Shown piece by piece: positions 1-7,761 of a stretch of 40,784 bases of DNA. The first letter of the stretch is position 1. The number at the start of each line of letters is the position of its first letter. Position numbers and translations under genes: made by a program. This DNA is from Mycobacterium sp. E740 (GTDB lineage: Bacteria > Actinomycetota > Actinomycetes > Mycobacteriales > Mycobacteriaceae). The stretch is taken from contig NZ_LZKP01000128.1 in NCBI RefSeq assembly GCF_001672895.1, positions 1-40,784 on the forward strand. Reading direction: 5' to 3'. The notes under the pieces were generated by a model, which had not been told where the DNA came from, searched no databases, and saw only the letters and a program-made list of their open reading frames with translations.

Positions 1-2
1 TC

Positions 3-422
3 GACGCTGGCGAGGGTGACGATCGACCCGCGCTCACCGTCCACTCGCGGTTGTTCGATCATCTTCGCCACCGCGGCAGCAGCTACAACGCCGCCAAGGG
101 TGGCGTCGTGTTGCTCACCAAGAACATCGCCGTCGATTACGGCCCGAGCGGCATCCGCGCGAACGCAATCTGCCCCGGCTTCATCGACACCCCGATGCTG
201 CAGAGCGTGATGGGATTCGACGGTATGGAAGCTCCGCTGCGTTCCATCACCGAGGAGCACGCTCTACAGCGGCGCGGCCGAGCCGATGAGATCGCCGCCG
301 TCGCAGCGTTTCTCGTCTCCACCGACGCGTCCTTTGTCACGGGCCAGGCGATCGCGGTCGACGGCGGCTACACCGCCGGTCGCGACCACGGGGTGGTCAA
401 GCTGTTCGGCTTTCCCGAATGA
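3..422 (+). CDS. SDR-family oxidoreductase, C-terminal part (5' truncated)
   Basis: This is the C-terminal part of a short-chain dehydrogenase/reductase that uses NAD(P)H on an unknown alcohol or ketone substrate. The catalytic YxxxK motif is visible as YNAAK. It is followed by the usual SDR stretches GIRANAICPGFIDTPM and, at the end, VTGQAIAVDGGYTAGR. The reading frame is open from base 3, so the gene starts outside the window. The roughly 16 residues before GSSYNAAK are not SDR-like in this frame. Frame 1 of the same bases reads STLARVTIDPRSPS, which looks more like an SDR, so an indel near bases 40-60 is possible. The gene is convergent with the mce gene, with 3 nt between the stops. The family call is secure; the substrate is unknown. 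Confidence 0.85.
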   Translation, partial: DAGEGDDRPALTVHSRLFDHLRHRGSSYNAAKGGVVLLTKNIAVDYGPSGIRANAICPGFIDTPMLQSVMGFDGMEAPLRSITEEHALQRRGRADEIAAVAAFLVSTDASFVTGQAIAVDGGYTAGRDHGVVKLFGFPE

Positions 423-425
423 ACC

Positions 426-1631
426 TCACGGGTTGATCGTCAGCTCGCCGACCTGTCGGCCCCACACGTACTCGATGAACAACGGCTGACCCAGTTCGAC
501 ATGGTTGTACGGCGCGATGCTCGCGCCGGTGTCCATCACCAGATACGGCGCCGGGAACAGGTCGCGGCTGACGTCCTGCCAGCAGCCCGGCCGGCCTTCC
601 GGTCCGCCGGTGGCGTTGACCCGCGGCAGATTGTCGGGATAAATGTACGGGTTGCCGGCGCCGGCCAGGACACCACCGCCTCCGGTCAGCGAATATCCGT
701 TGCCGCCCAACGTTTTCGCGACCCGGGGCTGCACCTGGTTGAAGTTCTGGATCGTGCAGAACAACGCGGGACTGTGGTAGTCGAGCAGCTTGGACGTCGG
801 AACCAGGTCGGCAGCACCGCGCACCAGATACGGGCCGCCACGTTCGAAGGTGTCGGCTCCGGCGTCGGCGAAGCCCAGGGCGCCCATCAACGCGGCGTCC
901 AGGTCGGTGCGGTGCTCGTTGAACGTACGGGTGGTCGTCACCGCGTTCCGCAGACCGTCCCAGAGGTCTTTCGACCCGTCGGCGTACACGTCGGCCAGAT
1001 CGGCGAGCAGCGTGGTGTCGGAGCGGATCTGCGGCATCCGGGCGTTGAGGTCGTCGAGGATGGCGTTGCCGTTCGTCAGCGACTCGCCGAAACGGCCGCC
1101 CAGCCCAGTGAGAGCCTCGGCGGTGGCGGCCAGCGTCTGATTGAGCTTGATCGGGTCGACCTGCTCGGTGAGCGCGAGGACCGTCTCGAACACCGTGTTG
1201 AACTCGGTCGTCACCGCTGACGCGTCGATCACGGCTCGACTCGAGATATGTTGGGGCGAAGCATCTTCCGGCGAGGTGAACGAAATGTACTTGTTGCCGA
1301 ACACCGTCGTGGCGCGGATCTCGGCGGTGACGTTGGCCGGAATGCGGTCCAGATAGCGGGGATCGACCTCGAGCGTGAGTTCGGCCTGGCGGCCGTCGCC
1401 GGCGTCGACGTGGGCGATGCGGCTGACACGCCCGATCTGCACGCCGTTGTAGGTCACCTTCGCGCCCCGTTCGACGACCAGGCCGGCGCGCGACGCCAGC
1501 AAGGTCAACTGCGTCTTACGCGTCAGGTCGCCGCGGAACTGGAGGTAGATCAGACCGGTCGCGACGATCGCGCACACCAGGAGGACCGCGCCGGCCACCT
1601 TGTACGGCGGCTGATGGCGGTCGACGAACAT
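426..1631 (-). CDS. MCE-family protein, MceA-type, orphan
   Basis: This is a 401-residue MlaD/MCE-domain protein. Mce proteins form cell-envelope complexes that move lipids or sterols with YrbE permeases and an MceG ATPase. A single N-terminal membrane segment (about residues 10-30) is followed by LLASRAGLVVERGAKVTYNGVQIGR in two overlapping parts typical of MceA. The C-terminus YVWGRQVGELTINP is also MceA-like. I chose the ATG at 1631 because the membrane segment begins directly after it and the longer reading adds low-complexity sequence. A -10-like TACTGT ends 6 nt before this ATG, so the mRNA may be leaderless. There are no yrbE or other mce genes nearby, which makes this an isolated copy. 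It is divergent from the small gene at 1648, with 16 nt between the starts. The specific lipid is unknown. Confidence 0.85.
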   Translation of the reverse strand: MFVDRHQPPYKVAGAVLLVCAIVATGLIYLQFRGDLTRKTQLTLLASRAGLVVERGAKVTYNGVQIGRVSRIAHVDAGDGRQAELTLEVDPRYLDRIPANVTAEIRATTVFGNKYISFTSPEDASPQHISSRAVIDASAVTTEFNTVFETVLALTEQVDPIKLNQTLAATAEALTGLGGRFGESLTNGNAILDDLNARMPQIRSDTTLLADLADVYADGSKDLWDGLRNAVTTTRTFNEHRTDLDAALMGALGFADAGADTFERGGPYLVRGAADLVPTSKLLDYHSPALFCTIQNFNQVQPRVAKTLGGNGYSLTGGGGVLAGAGNPYIYPDNLPRVNATGGPEGRPGCWQDVSRDLFPAPYLVMDTGASIAPYNHVELGQPLFIEYVWGRQVGELTINP

Positions 1632-1637
1632 TTTGAG

Positions 1638-1643
1638 ACAGTA
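1638..1643 (-). promoter_or_regulatory. Candidate -10 of the mce gene (leaderless)
   Basis: TACTGT on the minus strand lies 6 nt before the ATG at 1631. This matches the mycobacterial SigA -10 pattern TANNNT with a transcription start on the start codon. No clear -35 is seen, which is common in this group. Confidence 0.35.
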
Positions 1644-1647
1644 AGTT

Positions 1648-2040
1648 ATGGCCGCCCGTCCTACTGCCGATCCGGTGAAGACCCGCGCCGCGGTCGCGGC
1701 GCTGGCCGGCTGGTTGCGCGACGAACGGCAACCTGCACCGTCCAGAACCGAACTCGCCGAGGCGGTTCGGTTGACGGCACGCACGCTCGCGGCGGCGGCT
1801 CCGGGCGCCAGCGTCGAGGTCCGCGTGCCGCCGTTCATCGCCGTGCAGTGCGTCGCCGGTCCGGCGCACCGGCGCGGCAACCCGCCGAATGTGGCGGAGA
1901 CCGACGCGCGCACCTGGTTGTTGCTCGTCTCCGGGATGGTTTCGATGGACGACACCGTCTCCGACGGCCGGTTGACGCTGTCGGGGTCGCGCGCCGGAGA
2001 GATCGCAACCTGGCTGCCGCTGGTCGACCTCGACAGTTAG
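1648..2040 (+). CDS. Sterol carrier family protein (SCP_3-like), Rv0807-type
   Basis: This is a 130-residue small soluble protein that resembles the conserved mycobacterial protein found directly upstream of purF (Rv0807 in M. tuberculosis), annotated as a sterol carrier family protein. It begins MAARPTADPVKTRAAVAAL and ends GEIATWLPLVDLDS. No signal peptide or membrane segment is visible. The short central stretch SVEVRVPPFIAVQC fits a small beta-rich hydrophobic fold. The ATG at 1648 is used because the next upstream codons run into the divergent mce start. The gene lies 150 nt before purF, and no functional link is demonstrated. Lipid or ligand binding is inferred only from the family name. 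Confidence 0.75.
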   Translation: MAARPTADPVKTRAAVAALAGWLRDERQPAPSRTELAEAVRLTARTLAAAAPGASVEVRVPPFIAVQCVAGPAHRRGNPPNVAETDARTWLLLVSGMVSMDDTVSDGRLTLSGSRAGEIATWLPLVDLDS

Positions 2041-2144
2041 TTTCGCCACACTCTCCGAGCGGCGAAATGGACGCGCCCGCGGGATTGTTGTCCCGACCGG
2101 CGGCGACACCCTCGTCGCATTCGGTGATCGACCCGTGATGTACG

Positions 2145-2150
2145 TAGACT
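2145..2150 (+). promoter_or_regulatory. Candidate -10 of purF
   Basis: TAGACT stands about 40 nt before the purF GTG and is preceded by TG-rich sequence. A GGGAG ribosome binding site is at 2176-2180. No convincing -35 is seen. Confidence 0.35.
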
Positions 2151-2190
2151 GGCAACCGTCTACCCATTCCGCCCTGGGAGCAGCCATACC

Positions 2191-3714
2191 GTGACCGGCC
2201 CGCAGACCGATCCAGAACCCCGTGAAGAGTGTGGTGTGTTCGGCGTGTGGGCGCCGGGCGAAGAGGTCGCCAAGCTCACCTATTACGGCCTGTACGCACT
2301 TCAGCACCGTGGTCAGGAGGCCGCCGGCATCGCCGTCGCCGACGGCTCGCAGGTGCTGGTGTTCAAGGACCTCGGCCTGGTCAGCCAGGTCTTCGACGAG
2401 CAGACGCTGGCGGCCATGCAGGGCCACGTCGCGATCGGGCACTGCCGGTACTCGACGACCGGGTCGACGACGTGGGAGAACGCGCAGCCGGTGTTCCGCA
2501 ACACGTCGGCGGGTACCGGGGTCGCGCTCGGGCACAACGGAAACCTTGTCAACGCCGCCGAACTGGCCGCCCGCGCCCGCGAAGCCGGGCTGCTGGGCAC
2601 CAGGGGTGCCTTGGCGGCGACCACCGACTCCGACATCCTCGGCGCTCTGCTCGCCCACGGCGCGGCGGACGCGACCCTCGAGCAGGCCGCACTCGAACTG
2701 CTGCCGACCGTGCGCGGCGCGTTCTGCCTGACGTGGATGGACGAGAACACGCTCTACGCGGCGCGTGACCCGTACGGGGTGCGCCCGCTGGCGCTGGGGC
2801 GGTTGGACCGCGGCTGGGTCGTCGCCTCGGAGACCGCGGCCCTCGACATCGTCGGCGCCTCGTTCGTCCGAGACATCGAGCCCGGCGAACTGCTGGCCAT
2901 CGACGCCGACGGCGTGCGCTCCACCCGGTTCGCCAGCCCGGAACCCAAAGGCTGCGTCTTCGAATACGTCTATCTGGCCCGGCCGGACAGCACCCTGGCC
3001 GGCCGTTCGGTGCACGCGGCGCGCGTCGACATCGGCCGCCGACTGGCCCGGGAGATGCCGGTCGACGCCGACCTGGTGATCGGCGTTCCGGAGTCCGGCA
3101 CACCCGCCGCGGTGGGTTACGCGCAGGAGTCCGGCATTCCCTACGGCCAGGGGTTGATGAAGAACGCCTACGTCGGGCGCACGTTCATCCAGCCGTCGCA
3201 GACCATTCGCCAACTCGGTATCCGGCTCAAGCTCAACCCGCTCAAGGACGTGATCCGCGGCAAGCGCCTGATCGTCGTGGACGACTCGATCGTGCGGGGC
3301 AATACCCAACGCGCACTGATCCGGATGCTGCGGGAGGCCGGCGCCGTGGAGGTGCACGTCCGCATCGCGTCGCCGCCGGTCAAGTGGCCCTGCTTTTACG
3401 GCATCGACTTCGCCACCCCGGCCGAGCTGATCGCCAACGCCGTCGAGGACCAGGGCGAGATGCTCGAGGCGGTGCGGCACGCCATCGGCGCCGACACCCT
3501 CGGCTACATCTCGCAGCAGGGCATGATCGCCGCGACCGAGCAGCCCGCGTCGCGGCTGTGCATCGCCTGCTTCGACGGCAACTACCCGATCGAGTTGCCT
3601 GGCGAATCGGCGTTGGGCAAGAACGTGATCGAGCACATGCTGGCGACCGCCGCCAAGTCCGGTATCCCGCTGCAGCCCGACAACGACAACGCATCCGCGC
3701 TGCGCAGGCCGTAA
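2191..3714 (+). CDS. purF: Amidophosphoribosyltransferase PurF
   Basis: PurF makes 5-phosphoribosylamine from PRPP and glutamine, the first committed step of de novo purine synthesis, in the cytoplasm. It is 507 residues long, the usual size. The catalytic cysteine is C14 in EECGVFG, which implies removal of a 13-residue propeptide as in the Bacillus-type enzyme. The glutaminase domain spans about residues 14-250. The PRPP-binding loop VVDDSIVRGNT lies around residues 361-372. Cysteines in KGCVFEY, KWPCFYG and LCIACFDG fit the ligands of the structural 4Fe-4S cluster. The GTG start at 2191 has GGGAG 10 nt upstream. The stop abuts the stop of the convergent reductase gene with no gap. Confidence 0.97.
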   Translation: MTGPQTDPEPREECGVFGVWAPGEEVAKLTYYGLYALQHRGQEAAGIAVADGSQVLVFKDLGLVSQVFDEQTLAAMQGHVAIGHCRYSTTGSTTWENAQPVFRNTSAGTGVALGHNGNLVNAAELAARAREAGLLGTRGALAATTDSDILGALLAHGAADATLEQAALELLPTVRGAFCLTWMDENTLYAARDPYGVRPLALGRLDRGWVVASETAALDIVGASFVRDIEPGELLAIDADGVRSTRFASPEPKGCVFEYVYLARPDSTLAGRSVHAARVDIGRRLAREMPVDADLVIGVPESGTPAAVGYAQESGIPYGQGLMKNAYVGRTFIQPSQTIRQLGIRLKLNPLKDVIRGKRLIVVDDSIVRGNTQRALIRMLREAGAVEVHVRIASPPVKWPCFYGIDFATPAELIANAVEDQGEMLEAVRHAIGADTLGYISQQGMIAATEQPASRLCIACFDGNYPIELPGESALGKNVIEHMLATAAKSGIPLQPDNDNASALRRP

Positions 3715-4704
3715 CTACCGGCCGACGTGCGCCCAGTGCGGGTCCGCGGGTAGCGGTCCGTTGCGCAGCGCTTCTGACACCGCGTCGCGGTAGCTCCTCA
3801 GGCCGCGCTCTGGTCGCGCGATCACAGCGTCGATGTCGTGATCGGCCATGACCGCGTCGCATTCGAGGGATTCGACCAGCGGACGGGCCAGCGCGCCCGG
3901 AAGCGGCGTCACCAAGCCGACCCACCAACTCGCGAGAGCCGGTGTCAGCCAAGGGATTACGACGATCAAACGGCGACGCAGCCCCTTCACCTCGGCATAG
4001 GTCTGCATCGCGTCACCGTACTCGAGCACATCGGGTCCGCCGATGTCCCACGTGCGCGATGCCGGCACCGCAGCCGTGGCAGCCTCGGCGAGATAATGCA
4101 CTGCGTCGTCGATCGCGATCGGCTGGATCTTGTTGTGCACCCACTTCGGCGTCGTCATCACCGGCAGCCGGTTGGTCAGATGCCTGATCATTTCGAACGA
4201 CGCCGATCCCGAGCCGATCACGATCCCGGCCTGCAGCACGACGGTCTCGATGCCCGACTCGAGCAGGATCTCACCGACGTCGGTACGGGACTGCAGGTGA
4301 GCGGACAACTCCGCGTCCGGCGGGTGCAAGCCGCTCAGATACACCAACCGCTTGACGTGTGCGTCGCGTGCGGCGGCGACGACGTTGCGAGCCGAGCGGG
4401 CCTCTTCCTCGACGAAGTCGGGCGAGCTGCCCATCGAGTGCACCAGGTAGTAGACGACGTCCATGCCGTCGAACGCGCTGCGCAGTGAGTCCACGTCACC
4501 CAGATCACCGGCCACCACCTCGACGCGGTCACGCCATGGCACGTCGTCGAGCTTGTCGGGATCGCGCGCCAGCGCACGCACGGCGTGGCCGCGGTCGAGC
4601 AGGGCGGGCACCAACCGGCCGCCGATATAACCGGTCGCCCCCGTCACCAGGCAGCGGATCTCGTCAGTCACGGGGGCGGGATCGCCGCTTTTGTGGTCAG
4701 GCAA
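3715..4704 (-). CDS. NAD(P)-binding atypical SDR (NmrA/NDUFA9-like)
   Basis: This is a 329-residue extended or atypical SDR-fold protein. The N-terminal Rossmann loop TGATGYIGG is at residues 21-29, followed by VRALARDPDKL and VEVVAGDLGD, which bind the dinucleotide. The usual catalytic Tyr-x-x-x-Lys is not evident, as in NmrA, NDUFA9-like and DUF2867-linked proteins, which often act as nucleotide-sensing or epimerase-like proteins. The C-terminal region WLTPALASWWVGLVTPLPG is hydrophobic. The start overlaps the stop of the upstream cupin gene by 8 nt, so the two are probably co-transcribed and translationally coupled. An alternative start is the GTG at residue 12 (VTDEIRC). Substrate and role are unknown. 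Confidence 0.8.
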   Translation of the reverse strand: MPDHKSGDPAPVTDEIRCLVTGATGYIGGRLVPALLDRGHAVRALARDPDKLDDVPWRDRVEVVAGDLGDVDSLRSAFDGMDVVYYLVHSMGSSPDFVEEEARSARNVVAAARDAHVKRLVYLSGLHPPDAELSAHLQSRTDVGEILLESGIETVVLQAGIVIGSGSASFEMIRHLTNRLPVMTTPKWVHNKIQPIAIDDAVHYLAEAATAAVPASRTWDIGGPDVLEYGDAMQTYAEVKGLRRRLIVVIPWLTPALASWWVGLVTPLPGALARPLVESLECDAVMADHDIDAVIARPERGLRSYRDAVSEALRNGPLPADPHWAHVGR

Positions 4705-5140
4705 ACCCGCAGCCGGGATCGGGGGCGTCGACGGCCAGCGGCGTACCCGCCGGCTTGATGTAGAGGACCCACATCACCAGCGGAACCGGACCCAGGTTGC
4801 GGCCGATGTGCACGTTGTCCGGACCGCTCGCCTCCGTGATCGGCGCGCCGGCAGGGTAGATGCCGTCGGGCGCGCAGTTGCGGGCCGCGTCGTGGGTGAG
4901 CGTGCCCGCGCGGATCAGCCCGTACACCGGGCCCTCGTGGTAGTGCCATCCGGTGCTGCCGCCGGGCGCGATCGTGATCTCGCGGGTGATGTAGTCCACT
5001 CCGTCGACCGACGACTGCGAGATGGTGCGCGCCTCCACGCCACCGGCCGACGTGGCGGACGCTCCGGCGGCACCGAACAGCGTCGCCGCCGGCAACGTGA
5101 TCGCGAGCAATGCCGAGAGGGAGCAGCGAACCGCTGTCAT
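4697..5140 (-). CDS. Secreted cupin-domain protein
   Basis: This is a 147-residue protein with an N-terminal signal peptide: MTAVRCSLSALLAITLPA followed by an Ala-rich cleavage region near residue 30. The rest is a single cupin barrel. Metal-ligand histidines are visible in STGWHYHEGPVYGLIRAG, with a later H in TLTHDAARNC. Two further cysteines, one in RNCAPDG and one in PGCGFA near the C-terminus, could form a disulfide in the exported protein. The gene is first in a two-gene minus-strand unit with the atypical SDR and lies head to head with purM. The enzymatic role is unknown; exported or periplasmic cupins of this type are uncharacterised in mycobacteria as far as I can recall. Confidence 0.8.
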   Translation of the reverse strand: MTAVRCSLSALLAITLPAATLFGAAGASATSAGGVEARTISQSSVDGVDYITREITIAPGGSTGWHYHEGPVYGLIRAGTLTHDAARNCAPDGIYPAGAPITEASGPDNVHIGRNLGPVPLVMWVLYIKPAGTPLAVDAPDPGCGFA

Positions 5141-5234
5141 GACCGGTCACGTTGTCATATCGGCGGGATTCGCGTGGCGTTCCGACTCGGATACACGAGG
5201 CGGAAGGCGGTTACCGCGGCGCGGGAAACACCGG

Positions 5235-5240
5235 TAGCCT
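5235..5240 (+). promoter_or_regulatory. Candidate -10 of purM (leaderless)
   Basis: TAGCCT ends 8 nt before the purM ATG at 5249, and no Shine-Dalgarno sequence lies in between. This is the arrangement of leaderless mycobacterial genes. Confidence 0.45.
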
Positions 5241-5248
5241 TTATCGCG

Positions 5249-6322
5249 ATGACCGAACGCGCCGAACCCGTCGGCATGTCCTATGCGTCAGCCGGGGTCG
5301 ACATCGAAGCCGGCGACCGGGCCGTCGAACTCCTCAAACCGCTCGCCGAGAAGGCCACCAGGCCCGAGGTGCGCGGCGGTATCGGCGGCTTCGCCGGATT
5401 GTTCGCGCTGCGCGGCGGCTACCGCGAACCGGTGCTGGCGTCCTCGACCGACGGCGTCGGCACGAAACTGGCGGTCGCCCAGGCCATGGACAAACACGAC
5501 ACGGTCGGCATCGACCTGGTCGCGATGGTCGTCGACGACCTCGTGGTGTGCGGCGCCGAACCCCTGTTCCTGCAGGACTACATCGCGGTCGGCCGCACGG
5601 TGCCCGAACGGATCGGCGAGCTGGTGGCCGGTATCGCCAACGGCTGCCTGCAGGCCGGTTGTGCGCTGCTCGGCGGTGAGACGGCCGAGCACCCGGGCCT
5701 GATGGCGCCGGACCACTACGACATCTCGGCGACCGGGGTGGGCGTGGTGGAGGCGGACGACGTGCTCGGCCCCGATCGGGTCAGGCCGGGTGACGTGTTG
5801 ATCGCGATGGCCTCGACGGGTCTGCACTCGAACGGCTACTCGCTGGCCCGCAAGGTACTGCTGGAGATCGACCGGATGAACCTCGCCGGTTACGTCGAGG
5901 AGTTCGGCCGGACCCTCGGCGAAGAGCTGCTCGAACCCACCCGCATCTACGCCAAGGACTGCTTGGCGCTGGCCGCCGAAACGCAGGTCCGCACCTTCTG
6001 CCACGTCACGGGAGGGGGGCTGGCCGGCAACCTCGAGCGCGTGATCCCGCACGGCCTGGTCGCCGAACTCGACCGCGGGACGTGGACTCCGGCACCGGTT
6101 TTCGCGATGATCGCGCAGCGCGGACGGGTCGATCGCGTCGAGATGGAGAAGACGTTCAACATGGGTGTCGGCATGGTCGCGGTCGTCGCGCCCGAGGACA
6201 CCGACCGCGCGCTGGCGATCCTGACCGCCCGGCATCTGAACTGCTGGACGCTGGGCACCGTCAAGAAGGGCGGCAAAGACAGCCCCCGAGCCAGGCTCGT
6301 GGGGCTGCATCCGCGCTTTTAA
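5249..6322 (+). CDS. purM: Phosphoribosylformylglycinamidine cyclo-ligase PurM (AIR synthetase)
   Basis: PurM closes the imidazole ring, converting FGAM and ATP to aminoimidazole ribonucleotide, the fifth step of purine synthesis. It is 357 residues long, normal for the family. Landmarks are SYASAGVDIEAGDRAVE near the N-terminus, SSTDGVGTKLAVA, DLVAMVVDDLVVCGAEPLF in two parts, GGETAEHPG and MASTGLHSNGYSLAR, ending with the glycine-rich GGGLAGNLERV. The ATG at 5249 is preferred because of the adjacent -10. A second ATG at 5276 (MSYASAG) would also preserve the domain. In M. tuberculosis purM follows purF directly; here a two-gene minus-strand insert separates them. The stop is 4 nt from the stop of the convergent DUF3073 gene. 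Confidence 0.97.
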   Translation: MTERAEPVGMSYASAGVDIEAGDRAVELLKPLAEKATRPEVRGGIGGFAGLFALRGGYREPVLASSTDGVGTKLAVAQAMDKHDTVGIDLVAMVVDDLVVCGAEPLFLQDYIAVGRTVPERIGELVAGIANGCLQAGCALLGGETAEHPGLMAPDHYDISATGVGVVEADDVLGPDRVRPGDVLIAMASTGLHSNGYSLARKVLLEIDRMNLAGYVEEFGRTLGEELLEPTRIYAKDCLALAAETQVRTFCHVTGGGLAGNLERVIPHGLVAELDRGTWTPAPVFAMIAQRGRVDRVEMEKTFNMGVGMVAVVAPEDTDRALAILTARHLNCWTLGTVKKGGKDSPRARLVGLHPRF

Positions 6323-6326
6323 CTGA

Positions 6327-6506
6327 TCAGCGGCGCCAGTCGTCCTCGTCGGCCCAGTCGTCGGCCACCGGGTCGGCGCCGGTCAGGTCGTCGTCGGAAG
6401 CGCCCGACAGCTCGCGCTGAAGCCGCTCGAAATCGGTCTGCGGTGAGCTGTACTTGAGCTCACGAGCAACCTTGGTCTGCTTTGCCTTTGCCCGGCCGCG
6501 GCCCAT
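6327..6506 (-). CDS. DUF3073 small acidic protein (Rv0810c-type)
   Basis: This is a 59-residue protein that begins MGRGRAKAKQTKVARELKYS and ends DDWADEDDWRR. It has a basic N-terminal half and a strongly acidic C-terminal tail. This is the actinobacterial DUF3073 family, found next to purM in mycobacteria. Its function is unknown; the charge split suggests binding to nucleic acid or to another protein, but this is inference. The ATG at 6506 is the only start that keeps the family N-terminus. The gene converges on purM with a 4-nt gap. About 125 nt lie between it and the next minus-strand gene upstream, leaving room for its own promoter. Confidence 0.88.
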   Translation of the reverse strand: MGRGRAKAKQTKVARELKYSSPQTDFERLQRELSGASDDDLTGADPVADDWADEDDWRR

Positions 6507-6632
6507 GGGGGGACCCCCTCGCGCAATAACGGAGCGGCCCGATGTGCAGGCGGCTCCGATCTGATCTGTCTTTTATCGTCCTGCCGACACTTTACCGTGC
6601 CTGGCTGCGGTGCGCTGCCAGGCCCTCGGCGA

Positions 6633-7709
6633 TCAGCGGTTTCCGCCCCGCAGTTGTTCGACCGCGCGCCGCCCGGCACCTGCGACGTCGGGTGGCGGCA
6701 TCGAGTCCGCGTCGATGGCGGCCGGCATCCCCGCGACGGTCAGTTCCGTGTCTGCCGGCAGCCCCCGCTTCAGCAGCGCCAGCGCGACAGGGCCTTCGTC
6801 GACGTGATCGACCACGGTGCCGAGGCGTCCGACGGTCCGGCCGCCCGCGAGCACCGGCTCACCGGTCGCCGGCCGGTCCGCCGAACCGTCGAGGTGCAGC
6901 AGCACCAGCATCCGCGGCGGCTTACCCAGGTTGTGCACCCGCGCGACCGTCTCCTGGCCGCGGTAGCAACCCTTGTCCAGGTGCACGGCTGGGCCGATCC
7001 AGCCGACCTCGTGCGGAATCGTGCGCTCGTCGGTGTCCACGCCGAGCCGCGGCCGAAGCGCGGCCACCCGATGGGCCTCGTACGCCCACATCCCGGCGGG
7101 TCGCACGCCGGCGTCGCGCAGCCGCTTCAGCCAGCGGTCCACCTGATCGCGGGGGACGACGAGGTCGAGTTCGACTGCAAGACTGCGGAGTCGGCGCACG
7201 AAGCCGCCGTCGGGAAGTGCGACGGCTGTGTTCTCGGCCGGCAGGGAGCCGACGCCGAGCGTTTCACGCACGGGATCGTCACACGACGCCGGTCCGAGGA
7301 GTGACAACACCGCCAGCTCCGCGGGTTCCACCGCAACGTCGGACCAGAAGACCATCTTGCGCAGGTAGCTCAGCAGCGCCTCGCCGCGCGCCGCTTCCGT
7401 GTCGAGGTAGGTGACCCCGCCGAGTTCGGTTTGCACCCAGTGATCTTCGACACGACCCTGCCCGTCGAGGCTCAGATTCTCGGTGACCGCGCCGTCGGGC
7501 AGATCGCTGACATGCTGGGTGGTCAAGCTGTGCAGCCAGGTCCTGCGGTCGGCGCCCGTGACCGTGAGCACGGCTCGGTGCGAGCGGTCCACGACGACGG
7601 CCGCGTCCGTCGCCGCGCGCTGCTCACCGAGCGGATCGCCGTAATGCCAGACGGCCCCGGCGTCCGGTCCGGTGTCGGGAGCAGGGACGGCCGGCCCAGA
7701 GAATGTCAC
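6633..7709 (-). CDS. ygfZ: YgfZ/GcvT-family folate-binding protein
   Basis: This is a 358-residue folate-binding protein of the YgfZ (IBA57-like) family, which helps in assembly or repair of certain iron-sulfur enzymes using tetrahydrofolate. The family signature K-G-C-Y-x-G-Q-E is present as DKGCYRGQETVAR, with the key cysteine at about residue 248. The GcvT-like N-terminal region includes AVVVDRSHRAVLTVTGADR, and the C-terminus has the small barrel. The mycobacterial counterpart is Rv0811c. It is divergent from pabC (52 nt between starts), so two folate-linked genes share one intergenic region. The family call is firm; client proteins are unknown. Confidence 0.92.
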   Translation of the reverse strand: MTFSGPAVPAPDTGPDAGAVWHYGDPLGEQRAATDAAVVVDRSHRAVLTVTGADRRTWLHSLTTQHVSDLPDGAVTENLSLDGQGRVEDHWVQTELGGVTYLDTEAARGEALLSYLRKMVFWSDVAVEPAELAVLSLLGPASCDDPVRETLGVGSLPAENTAVALPDGGFVRRLRSLAVELDLVVPRDQVDRWLKRLRDAGVRPAGMWAYEAHRVAALRPRLGVDTDERTIPHEVGWIGPAVHLDKGCYRGQETVARVHNLGKPPRMLVLLHLDGSADRPATGEPVLAGGRTVGRLGTVVDHVDEGPVALALLKRGLPADTELTVAGMPAAIDADSMPPPDVAGAGRRAVEQLRGGNR

Positions 7710-7747
7710 AGGTCAACTCTACGTTCGGCAGCGCCGCGCGCCGCGGC

Positions 7748-7753
7748 TACGCT
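7748..7753 (+). promoter_or_regulatory. Candidate -10 of pabC (leaderless)
   Basis: TACGCT ends 8 nt before the ATG at 7762, the same spacing as in purM, with no ribosome binding site between. This favours the 7762 start over longer readings. Confidence 0.45.
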
Positions 7754-7761
7754 GTGGGCCC

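Noticed and set aside
1516..3636. 706-codon open frame on the minus strand opposite purF
   Set aside because: It is the antisense shadow of purF and the mce region. It has no family-like motifs and its openness is explained by high GC.
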